Assembly: GCF_014192745.1 (NCBI RefSeq)
Contig: NZ_JACHYJ010000005.1
Span: 124,001 to 188,000 of the forward strand
DNA: 64,000 bases
Direction of reading: 5' to 3'
Origin: Luteimonas sp. RC10
Lineage (GTDB): Bacteria; Pseudomonadota; Gammaproteobacteria; Xanthomonadales; Xanthomonadaceae
Shown: positions 30,281 to 38,351 of the stretch, piece by piece
Layout of the letters: each line of letters opens with the position of its first letter
Numbering within the stretch: position 1 is the first letter of the stretch
Translations under genes and position numbers: made by a program
The notes under the pieces: model-generated
Seen by the model: the letters and a program-made list of their open reading frames with translations, nothing else
What the model was told of the DNA's origin: nothing
Database searches by the model: none

Positions 30281-31762
30281 TCAGTGTGCGCGGCGTGCCG
30301 TCGGGGAGGCGTGACCGCGGCGCCATGTCGCCAGCACCAGTGCCAGAGTGACGAGCAGGCAGAGCAGTCCGAACAGGTCGCCGACCCGCGCGTAAGGCGT
30401 CATGCCGGGCGAGGCACGTGGCAATTCGGCCAGCAGCCGGGCGCCGGGCAGCGGTGCGCTTCGCGCCTCTGCGACGAGCCGGCCCCAGCCGTCGCTGACG
30501 CTCATCAGGCCTTCCCGTGCGGGGCGCACGACGGCGTAGCCATTCTCCACCCCGCGCACCAGGGTCATGCGCGCGCCCATCCAGGCGTCGACGTAGTCGA
30601 AGTCCCAGGCCGGCACCAGCATCAGTCCGACAGCGTCGCGACCGTAGCGGCGGCCGACGCTGGCGAAGTGCATGTCCTTGCAGATCGCAAGGCCGGTCCG
30701 CAGGCCGTCGATCTCCTGCACCGAGATCTCGCTGCCATGGCGGTAGCCCTGGCGGCGTTCGGGCGGGGCCAGCCGCAGCTTCTCGTAGTCCTGGCGCAGC
30801 CGCCCCTCGGGGTCGAACAGCCAAGCCTGGTTGCGTGGCGCGCGGCCGTCGTCGATCCCGACGCCCACTTCGAGCCATACGCCGTGCTGGCGGGCGAGCG
30901 CGGCGAAGTCGCGCTGCCAGGCGGTTGCGGCCGCCGGGGTCAGGATCGCGGCCTTCTCCGGCAGCACGATCAGCTCGGCGCCGTCGTCGGCCAACTGCGT
31001 CACCAGGCGGGCGTAGCCCTCGCGGACTTCGGTCGCGATGGCCTCGGGCATGCGCGGCAGTACGAGATCGTCGATCGACGCCAGGCCGATGCGCAGGTGG
31101 CCGTCGGCCTCCGGCGCGGCCTGCAGTCGGGCGCTGCCGTAGCCGAACGCAGCCAACGGCAGGATCGCGGCCACTGCGAGGGCGAGCAGGCGCTGTCGAA
31201 GTGGCCAGGACGTTGCGAGCAGCAGCGCCAGCCCGGATGCGGGCAAACAGAGGACGAACAACAGGGCCGGCGTGCCGCCCAGTGCGGCCGTCTGCAGCAT
31301 CGGCAGCCACTCGCTCTGGCTGTAGGCGGCGCCGCCCCACTGGCCGTCGGGGAGCAGCCGGCCCATGGCCAGGTCGATGGCGGCCCAGGCCAGCGGGTAG
31401 GCCAGTACGGTCCACCAGCGGGCGAAGCGCAGCACGATCCGTCGCGCCAGCATGATCGCCAGCCACCAGCCTGCCGCGAACCCGCACACGGCCAGCGCCG
31501 CGAATGGCGTCGGCATCAGCATGCGCAGATAGCTGGCATAGGTCGTGGCCGCGACCAGGGTGGCGGTCAGCACCGCCGCGTGCGCCAACCCGCGTCGCCG
31601 CAGCGACAGCGCGAGCCACAGCGTGGGCACGGGGGCGAACCAGATCAGCCAGACGTTGGGCTCGGGCCCGATGGCCGAGCGCAGCAGCAGACCGGCTGCC
31701 ACGGCGAGCACGAGGACGACGATGGGGCGATGAAGCAGCGACGGAGTGCGCGACTGGACCAT
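30281..31762 (-). CDS. Apolipoprotein N-acyltransferase-like membrane protein (nitrilase superfamily)
   Basis: The 493-residue protein has about six N-terminal membrane segments, a periplasmic nitrilase-type domain (residues about 225-455) and a final membrane helix, the layout of Lnt, which adds the third acyl chain to lipoproteins. The catalytic triad is intact: Glu269 in IVLPEKAA, Lys328 in YEKLRLAPPE and Cys361 in GLAICKDMHF. ATG 31762 gives a plausible N-terminus. The housekeeping lnt gene usually sits with corC-type genes, which are absent here, and the sequence is divergent, so this may be a second, specialised paralogue. It follows modC by 67 bases. Confidence 0.75.
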   Translation of the reverse strand: MVQSRTPSLLHRPIVVLVLAVAAGLLLRSAIGPEPNVWLIWFAPVPTLWLALSLRRRGLAHAAVLTATLVAATTYASYLRMLMPTPFAALAVCGFAAGWWLAIMLARRIVLRFARWWTVLAYPLAWAAIDLAMGRLLPDGQWGGAAYSQSEWLPMLQTAALGGTPALLFVLCLPASGLALLLATSWPLRQRLLALAVAAILPLAAFGYGSARLQAAPEADGHLRIGLASIDDLVLPRMPEAIATEVREGYARLVTQLADDGAELIVLPEKAAILTPAAATAWQRDFAALARQHGVWLEVGVGIDDGRAPRNQAWLFDPEGRLRQDYEKLRLAPPERRQGYRHGSEISVQEIDGLRTGLAICKDMHFASVGRRYGRDAVGLMLVPAWDFDYVDAWMGARMTLVRGVENGYAVVRPAREGLMSVSDGWGRLVAEARSAPLPGARLLAELPRASPGMTPYARVGDLFGLLCLLVTLALVLATWRRGHASPTARRAH

Positions 31763-31829
31763 GGATGCCGACACGAGATGCGGGAGCGGGAGAATGGCGA
31801 TCCCGAGCGACGGCACGCAGTGCCGAAGG

Positions 31830-32495
31830 TCATCGATGTGAGAGCGGTCGGCCCTCGCTGGGCGTCGCCGATGCGACCGGGGCGTCGAGCACATGCACCG
31901 TATCCGCCAGCCGCCTGACTTCATCGGGATGATGACTGACGTAGAGCATCGGCAGCCGGACTTCGTCACGGACGCGCTGCAGCCACGGAATCAACTCCTC
32001 CCGGCGTGCCTGGTCGAGTGCCGACAGCGGCTCGTCGAACAGCAGCACTGCCGGCTGCGAGAGCAGCGCGCGTCCGATCGCGACGCGCTGCGCTTCACCG
32101 CCCGACAGATGTGCAGGCCGGCGCGTGAGCAGGTGGCCGATGCCGAGCAACTCGACCACGTCGTCCAGCGCGACGGTCTGCGGGCCCGTGTGGCGTCCGT
32201 AGCCCAGGTTGCGCTGGACGTCCAGATGCGGGAACAACCGGGCGTCCTGGAATACGTAGCCCACGCGTCGCCGATGCACCGGCAGGTCGATCCGGCGCGC
32301 GCTGTCGAACAGCACGCGGCCGTCGATCTCGATGCGCCCGGCGTGGGGGCGCACCAGGCCGGCGATGGCATTGAGCACGCTGGTCTTGCCCGCGCCGGAA
32401 GGCCCGGTCAGTGCGACCACACGCTGGTCGGCGTCGATGCGCACTGCGCGCGCGAAGTGGCCCAGGCGCAGCTGGATGTCGATCGCCAGGCTCAT
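31830..32495 (-). CDS. modC: Molybdate ABC transporter ATP-binding protein, short form
   Basis: The 221-residue ATPase powers molybdate import. It has Walker A GPSGAGKTS (31-39), the ABC signature LSGGEAQ (130-136), Walker B LLFDEP and the H-loop histidine in YVSHHPDEV. Typical ModC proteins are about 350 residues because of a C-terminal TOBE/MOP domain that binds molybdate. This one stops soon after the nucleotide-binding domain and so lacks that module. The start overlaps the stop of modB by four bases (ATGA), which fixes ATG 32495. The gene is part of the molybdate operon driven from the ModE-like site near 34550. Confidence 0.92.
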   Translation of the reverse strand: MSLAIDIQLRLGHFARAVRIDADQRVVALTGPSGAGKTSVLNAIAGLVRPHAGRIEIDGRVLFDSARRIDLPVHRRRVGYVFQDARLFPHLDVQRNLGYGRHTGPQTVALDDVVELLGIGHLLTRRPAHLSGGEAQRVAIGRALLSQPAVLLFDEPLSALDQARREELIPWLQRVRDEVRLPMLYVSHHPDEVRRLADTVHVLDAPVASATPSEGRPLSHR

Positions 32496-33199
32496 GCGTC
32501 GCGGTCTCCGCGCTGGCGGCGGACCAGCCATTCGGAGGCCAGCAGCGCCGCGAGCGAGATCGCGACCGCGACCAGGGCCAGGCGCCAGATGCCGGCTTCG
32601 CCACCGGGCACCTGCAGCAGACCGTAGATCGCCGAGGACATGGTCTGTGTCTCGCCGGGGATGTTGGAGACGAAGGTGATCGTTGCGCCGAACTCGCCCA
32701 GCGCCTTGGCGAAGGCGAGCACCGCACCGGCCACCACGCCCGGCCAGGCCAGTGGCAGCGTGATCGTCAGGAACACGCGCCACGGCCCGGCGCCGAGGGT
32801 TGCCGCGGCCTGCTCGAGCCGGCGGTCGACGTTCTCGATCGACAACCGGATCGTGCGCACCATCAGCGGAAAGCCCATCAGCGCGCTGGCCAGTGCGGCA
32901 CCGGTCCAGCGGAATGCGAGGCTGATGCCAAATGTGCGTTCGAGCCACAGGCCAACCGGGCCGTTGCCGCCGAGCATCACCAGCAGCGCGTACCCCACCA
33001 CGACCGGTGGCAGCACCAGCGGCAGGTGCACCAGGGCGTCGAGCAGCGCCTTGCCCGGGAAGCGCCGGCGCGCCAGCAGCCAGGCGATCGCGATGCCGAG
33101 CGGCAGGCTGCCGAGTGCAGCCGCGGTCGCGACCTTGAGGCTGAGCCCGATCGCGACCAGTTCGTCGGGCGAGAAGGCGTACCAGGCCGTGGGCGCCAT
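32492..33199 (-). CDS. modB: Molybdate ABC transporter permease
   Basis: This is a 235-residue inner-membrane permease with five or six hydrophobic segments. The cytoplasmic coupling loop EQAAATLGAGPWRVFLTITLP and GEFGATITFVSNIPGETQT are near-diagnostic for ModB. It forms the channel of the ModABC molybdate importer. It begins eight bases after modA and overlaps modC by four bases, so the three genes are one translation unit. Confidence 0.95.
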   Translation of the reverse strand: MAPTAWYAFSPDELVAIGLSLKVATAAALGSLPLGIAIAWLLARRRFPGKALLDALVHLPLVLPPVVVGYALLVMLGGNGPVGLWLERTFGISLAFRWTGAALASALMGFPLMVRTIRLSIENVDRRLEQAAATLGAGPWRVFLTITLPLAWPGVVAGAVLAFAKALGEFGATITFVSNIPGETQTMSSAIYGLLQVPGGEAGIWRLALVAVAISLAALLASEWLVRRQRGDRDA

Positions 33200-33207
33200 C
33201 GTGCGGC

Positions 33208-33993
33208 TCAGCGGATCGTGAAGCCGTGGCGGCGGAAGATCTCCGACGCGGCGTCGCTGCCCAGCCAGTGCACGAACGCGTCGGCCTGGCGCGGTTGCGC
33301 ACTGCCCGCCACGCGCGCGACCGGATAGACGATCTGCGGATGGCTGTCGGCCGGGAACGTCGCCAGCACCTTGACCCGCGGCTCGGCGCGCGCGTCGCTC
33401 GCGTAGACCACGCCAAGCGGCGCCTCGCCGCGGGCGACCAGGGCGAGCGCCGCGCGCACGCTGTCGGACTCGGCGACACGCGGGCGCAGTGCGTCCCAGG
33501 TGCCGAAGGACGCGAACGCGGCCTTGGCGTACTTGCCGGCCGGCACGCTGGCGGTGAGCGCCAGCGACAGGCGCCCGCGCGCGCCCAGCAGCGGCCGCAG
33601 GTCGCTGCGCGCGTCCAGCGCGAACGGCTGCGCGGCGCTACCGGCCGGCGCAATCAACACCAGCGCGTTACCCAGCAGGTCGCGCCGCGAGCCGGCATCG
33701 ATCAGCCCGCGCTCGGCCAGCCAGTCCATCCAGTCCTGGTCGGCGGAGACGAACACGTCGGCCGGCGCGCGCTGCGCGATCTGGCGCGCCAATGCCGAAC
33801 TGGCCGCGTACGACACCCGCACCGGCTGGCCGGTCTGGCGCGTGTACTGGGCGGCGGCGGCATCGAGCGATTCCTTGAGGCTGGCGGCCGCGAATACCGT
33901 CAGCGGTGTCTGCGCGGAGGCGGGCACCGCCGCGAACAGGAGCAGGGCCGGCAGCAGCCAGGCGCGGAGATGGCGGGAAAAGGAGGGAGGCAT
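33208..33993 (-). CDS. modA: Molybdate-binding periplasmic protein
   Basis: ModA captures molybdate or tungstate in the periplasm and delivers it to ModB. The 261-residue precursor has a signal peptide ending in AVPASAQ, then [14 protein letters not shown], where the serine contacts the oxyanion, and [13 protein letters not shown] with the second contact. [14 protein letters not shown] and GVVYASDA complete the family pattern. The order SUOX-like gene, modA, modB, modC with short gaps marks one operon. It starts 21 bases after the SUOX-like gene. Confidence 0.96.
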   Translation of the reverse strand: MPPSFSRHLRAWLLPALLLFAAVPASAQTPLTVFAAASLKESLDAAAAQYTRQTGQPVRVSYAASSALARQIAQRAPADVFVSADQDWMDWLAERGLIDAGSRRDLLGNALVLIAPAGSAAQPFALDARSDLRPLLGARGRLSLALTASVPAGKYAKAAFASFGTWDALRPRVAESDSVRAALALVARGEAPLGVVYASDARAEPRVKVLATFPADSHPQIVYPVARVAGSAQPRQADAFVHWLGSDAASEIFRRHGFTIR

Positions 33994-34014
33994 CGCAAGG
34001 CGTCCGGTTCGGGA

Positions 34015-34539
34015 TCAGGGGGCGGCGACCACGACGATCCGCTCGACCTGGCGCACGCTGCGCGCCGCGCGCGTGTCGCCGGCGATCACCAGCCGCAGCG
34101 GACCGCGGGTCGCCTCCAGTGGCCGGTCATCACAGCGGTCGGCCAGCAGGACGGTGCGGCCACCGAGCGTGGGGTCGAGCTCGGCCAGCGAGAACAGCGC
34201 GCGGTAGCCGTCGCGCGCGCTCACCAGCACGTAGCGCGTCAGGTCTCCGCCACGCAGCGGAGCGACCGGCATCGCGCCGCTGGCCTGCAGCAGCGCAGCC
34301 AGCGATACGCCTTCGCAACGGCGCGTGGTGCCATGGTCGTCGAACACGACGTCATGGCGTTCCAGCGTCGCACGCGCCGCCTCGTCGAGCGGCACCACCT
34401 GGGGCGAGGCGATGGCCGCGGGCGGCGACGCCCGTCCAGGCGCTGTATCTGGACGCGCGTCCTGCGCGCCCACCCACAGCGGCAAGGTCAGCAACAGGGC
34501 CGGCAGCAGGGAGCGGGGCAGGGGCATCGTCCGGTTCAA
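34015..34539 (-). CDS. Small periplasmic SUOX-fold (molybdopterin oxidoreductase-like) protein
   Basis: The 174-residue product has a signal peptide (LLPALLLTLPLWVGAQ) and a single domain resembling small sulfite-oxidase-fold proteins: RRCEGVSLAALLQASG, then LVSARDGYRALFSLAELDP, then GPLRLVIAGDTRAARSVRQVERI. In full-size enzymes this fold holds the molybdenum cofactor. Here Cys75 sits where a ligand could lie, but cofactor binding is unproven. Its position as first gene of the modABC operon suggests a link to molybdenum. ATG 34539 or ATG 34527 could be the start; both keep the signal peptide. Confidence 0.65.
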   Translation of the reverse strand: MNRTMPLPRSLLPALLLTLPLWVGAQDARPDTAPGRASPPAAIASPQVVPLDEAARATLERHDVVFDDHGTTRRCEGVSLAALLQASGAMPVAPLRGGDLTRYVLVSARDGYRALFSLAELDPTLGGRTVLLADRCDDRPLEATRGPLRLVIAGDTRAARSVRQVERIVVVAAP

Positions 34540-34540
34540 T

Positions 34541-34564
34541 CGTTATGTCTGACCGAGAATAACG
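34541..34564 (-). promoter_or_regulatory. ModE-like operator of the molybdate operon
   Basis: CGTTAT (34541-34546) and ATAACG (34559-34564) are exact inverted half-sites spanning 24 bases, immediately upstream of the first gene of the modABC operon. The layout, nine-base halves around a six-base centre, is that of the ModE box, although the inner bases deviate from TATATA. ModE bound to molybdate would repress the importer. No modE gene lies in the window. Confidence 0.55.
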
Positions 34565-34602
34565 GGGGCGGGATGGCCGGTAAAGCGTGGCCCGGCGCCC
34601 GG

Positions 34603-35466
34603 CTACAGCGTGTCGATCGGCAGCTTGAGATAGCGCACGCCGTTGGCTTCGGGCTCGGGCAGGGCGCCCGCGCGCAGATTGGTCTGCACCGCCGGCAGCA
34701 ACAGCGCCGGCATCGCCAACGTCGCGTCGCGCGCGGTGCGCATCGCCACGAACGTCGCCTCGTCGATGCCGTCGCGGACGTGGATGTTCTCGCGCCGCTG
34801 GCAGCCGATCGTCGTCTCGCAGGCCACCGGGCGACCGCCCGGTCCGTAGTCGTGACAGACGAACACGCGGGTGGCATCTGGGAGGGCGAACAGCCGCTGG
34901 ATCGAGCGGTACAGCGTCGCCGCATCGCCGCCCGGGAAGTCGCAGCGCGCGGTGCCGCCGTCGGGCATGAACAGCGAGTCGCCGGTGAACAGCGCATCGC
35001 CGATCAGATACGCATTGCTGTCGCTGGTGTGCCCGGGCACGGGGATGACCTGCGCTGCCACCTCGCCGATGGCGAACACGGTATCGGGCGCGAACAACCG
35101 GTCGAACTGCGACCCGTCCACCGGGAAGTGCTCGCCGAGATTGAAGATCGGGCGAAAGGTCTTCTGCACCGTACGGATGCCCTCGCCGATCGCCAGGCAC
35201 GCGCCGGGCAGTTGCCGGCGCAGCCAGTCGCCTGCCGAGAGATGGTCGGCATGGGCATGGGTTTCCAGGATCCACTGCACGTCGAGGTCGTGGCGGCGCA
35301 CATGGTCGAGCAGGTGGCCGGCCGACACCGTGCCCGTCCTCGCCGAGGCGGCATCGAAGTCGAGCACCGGATCGATGATCGCGGCCGCGCGCGACGCCCG
35401 ATCGCGGACGACGTAGCTCCACGTGCTGCTGGCGGCGTGGAAGAACGGGGCGACCTCGGGTGGCAT
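34603..35466 (-). CDS. MBL-fold metallohydrolase, ETHE1/persulfide dioxygenase-like
   Basis: The 287-residue cytoplasmic protein is a metallo-beta-lactamase-fold enzyme. The metal motif is THAHADHLSAG (His70, His72, Asp74, His75), with further ligands expected in VIPVPGHTSDS, LFTGDSLF and VFVCHDYGPGG. This pattern fits the ETHE1/Blh branch, which oxidises glutathione persulfide during sulfide detoxification, rather than glyoxalase II. ATG 35466 starts a typical sequence, FFHAASSTWSYVVRD. No sulfurtransferase or BigR-type repressor gene is adjacent, so the sulfide role rests on sequence alone. Confidence 0.85.
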   Translation of the reverse strand: MPPEVAPFFHAASSTWSYVVRDRASRAAAIIDPVLDFDAASARTGTVSAGHLLDHVRRHDLDVQWILETHAHADHLSAGDWLRRQLPGACLAIGEGIRTVQKTFRPIFNLGEHFPVDGSQFDRLFAPDTVFAIGEVAAQVIPVPGHTSDSNAYLIGDALFTGDSLFMPDGGTARCDFPGGDAATLYRSIQRLFALPDATRVFVCHDYGPGGRPVACETTIGCQRRENIHVRDGIDEATFVAMRTARDATLAMPALLLPAVQTNLRAGALPEPEANGVRYLKLPIDTL

Positions 35467-35534
35467 CAACGGCTCCTGCGGGCGGGCCAGACCACTGTAG
35501 GACCCCGCCGTGACGGGAAGGTGCGTGTGGCGAT

Positions 35535-36353
35535 TCAGGGCGCCGCGGGCGCCAGGGCGGCGTTGAGCAGCGTGCCCAGCCGGGCGCCGGCGTCGCGCAG
35601 TTGCTGCTCGACGGTCGGCAGGTGGGCGCTCACGTAATCCTGGCCGAGCCGGCCACGCGCGGGATACACACCGGGTGCGACCGCGATGCGGCAGGCCGCC
35701 TCGGCCCAGTCCTGGGCGGGCGGTGGCAGCACGCGTGCCGCGGGTGCAGGCGCCGGCAGCGTCGCCAGGTGCGTCAGCCAGTCGGCATCGCGACGCCCGG
35801 CGCTGTTGAGCATGCCGCTGTCCCAGAACGCGTGCAGGTTGGTGCCACGTCCACGGTGGTTGATTTGGTGGGTGTTGCCGCCCTTGTCGTGGGCGTAGCC
35901 GGCGTGCATCGGCTGGTGCGCATCGCCGACGAAGTGCACGACGAATTTCAGCGCAGTGACGCGCTCTGCGTGCGGGCGCGCGGTATCGGCCAGGATCGCG
36001 GACTGGGCGACGATCGCCTCGACCACGCAATCGCCGTTCGGGCAGTCGCGTGTGGCCTGATAACGGCAGCCCGACTCGCCGATGTTGACGTAGTGCCATT
36101 TCGCCGAGCGGCGGCCCAGGTCCGGGTCGTGCTCACGCAGGGTATCGGCCCAGGAGGCAATGCCCCCCAGGGTCGGGTCGGGTTCATCTGCAAGCAGCGC
36201 ATCGACTTGTGCCCGCGCCTGCGGGGTGAGGTCGCGCTCGGCGAGCTGGGCGACCAGCCGGTGGCCGAGTTGGCCCCAGGCAAGTGCGGATGGGGAGGCT
36301 GCCGCGAGGGCGAGCAGACAGGAAGACAGAACGAAACGGCGCATCCGATCCAT
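35535..36353 (-). CDS. S1/P1 family single-strand nuclease (secreted)
   Basis: The 272-residue precursor has a signal peptide cleaved before WGQLGHR, so the mature N-terminal tryptophan becomes a zinc ligand as in P1 nuclease. Other zinc ligands are visible: SWAD, KWHYVNI, HFVGDAHQPMH and NLHAFWDSGM. The enzyme would cut single-stranded DNA and RNA in the periplasm or outside the cell. Start ATG 36353 or, three codons later, ATG 36344 is possible; both lie inside a perfect 12-bp inverted repeat. It is downstream of the ompW-like gene in the same direction. Confidence 0.92.
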   Translation of the reverse strand: MDRMRRFVLSSCLLALAAASPSALAWGQLGHRLVAQLAERDLTPQARAQVDALLADEPDPTLGGIASWADTLREHDPDLGRRSAKWHYVNIGESGCRYQATRDCPNGDCVVEAIVAQSAILADTARPHAERVTALKFVVHFVGDAHQPMHAGYAHDKGGNTHQINHRGRGTNLHAFWDSGMLNSAGRRDADWLTHLATLPAPAPAARVLPPPAQDWAEAACRIAVAPGVYPARGRLGQDYVSAHLPTVEQQLRDAGARLGTLLNAALAPAAP

Positions 36354-36368
36354 TGTATCGGATGCGCC
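36338..36368 (-). promoter_or_regulatory. Hairpin covering the nuclease start codon
   Basis: GGCGCATCCGAT and ATCGGATGCGCC are perfect 12-base arms around a seven-base loop. On the minus strand the loop contains ATACAATGG, with the first ATG of the nuclease and a possible TACAAT -10. The second ATG is in the 3' arm. It could terminate the ompW-like transcript or hide the nuclease start. Confidence 0.5.
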
Positions 36369-36387
36369 GCCTGTCGACCTCGATGGA

Positions 36388-37005
36388 TCAGAACTTCAGC
36401 ACGTACGCCGCGCCGTAGACCAGCGGGTCGATGTTCGCGGTGCCGAGCTTGGCGCCGTCCACGCGGACGTCGCTGTCGATGTCCATCCAGCGTGCGTCGA
36501 CGCGGATGGCACCGTTGCCGACCTTGAAGTCGACGCCGACGTGTGCGGCCAGACCCCAGGAGTTGCTCAGCGCCAGGCGCGAACCGGCCAGTGCGCCGCG
36601 GGTTTCTTCATCGAAGAAGGTGGTGTAGTTGACGCCGACGCCGACCAGCGGCGAGACGGTGCCGGCACCGTTGAAGTGGTACTGCAGGCTCACCGTCGGC
36701 GGCAGGTGCTTGGTGCTGCCGACCTGGCCGAGGCCTTCGATGTTGATGTCGTGGCGGAACGGGGTGGCGGCCAGCACTTCGACGCCGAGGTTGTCGCGCA
36801 CGAAGTACTCGACGGCGATCGTCGGACGGGTGCTGCTGCCGATCGACAGCGGCAGGGTGCCGTTGGCGAGCGCGCCGTTATCGGACTTGGGATTGACGTT
36901 GTGGGCACCGATCGCGACGGTCCACTCGCCAGCCGACTGGGCGGCGGCGGGGAGGGCGGGAACAGCACAGGCGAGGGCAAGCAGGGCAATGGACAGCGGA
37001 CGCAT
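36388..37005 (-). CDS. OmpW family outer-membrane protein
   Basis: The 205-residue product is a small eight-stranded outer-membrane barrel. It has a signal peptide ending in PAAAQS, then GEWTVAIGAHNVNPKSDNG, the family's TIAVEYFVRDNLGVEVLAATPF, and LPPTVSLQYHF. The last residues, YGAAYVLKF, end in the terminal phenylalanine needed for barrel assembly. OmpW-type porins carry small hydrophobic molecules and help in stress adaptation; the substrate here is unknown. Its gap to the nuclease gene is 34 bases and contains the hairpin. Confidence 0.92.
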   Translation of the reverse strand: MRPLSIALLALACAVPALPAAAQSAGEWTVAIGAHNVNPKSDNGALANGTLPLSIGSSTRPTIAVEYFVRDNLGVEVLAATPFRHDINIEGLGQVGSTKHLPPTVSLQYHFNGAGTVSPLVGVGVNYTTFFDEETRGALAGSRLALSNSWGLAAHVGVDFKVGNGAIRVDARWMDIDSDVRVDGAKLGTANIDPLVYGAAYVLKF

Positions 37006-37138
37006 CGTGGCGGTCTCTTCGTGGGAACTGGCGCCAGTGTCCGCCGCTTAACAGGCGTGCGCCTTGATCCCGATCAACGCCATCGCAATCGTTCTGCGCT
37101 TGGGCCGCAGGGCAACGCGCGATCCGGCCTCGCGGTAG

Positions 37139-38236
<1,098 letters not shown>

Positions 38237-38260
38237 GCCCTCGCACGCCCCTGCTCGACC

Positions 38261-38292
38261 CGAAGCCCCGCCTTGTGCGGGGCTTCTCGTTT
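38261..38292 (+). terminator. Intrinsic terminator of gap
   Basis: GAAGCCCCGC and GCGGGGCTTC form a perfect 10-bp stem around a five-base loop, followed by TCGTTTT. It begins 25 bases after the gap stop codon. Confidence 0.85.
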
Positions 38293-38351
38293 TCGCGCCC
38301 GGCCGGGTAAGGTGCGCCCAGACGCGCCGTGGGCGCGGATGGATAGGCGCC

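Noticed and set aside
31830-33653. A 607-codon minus-strand frame that would fuse modC to upstream sequence
   Set aside because: The part before 32495 is an out-of-frame shadow of modB and modA; modC starts at the ATGA overlap.
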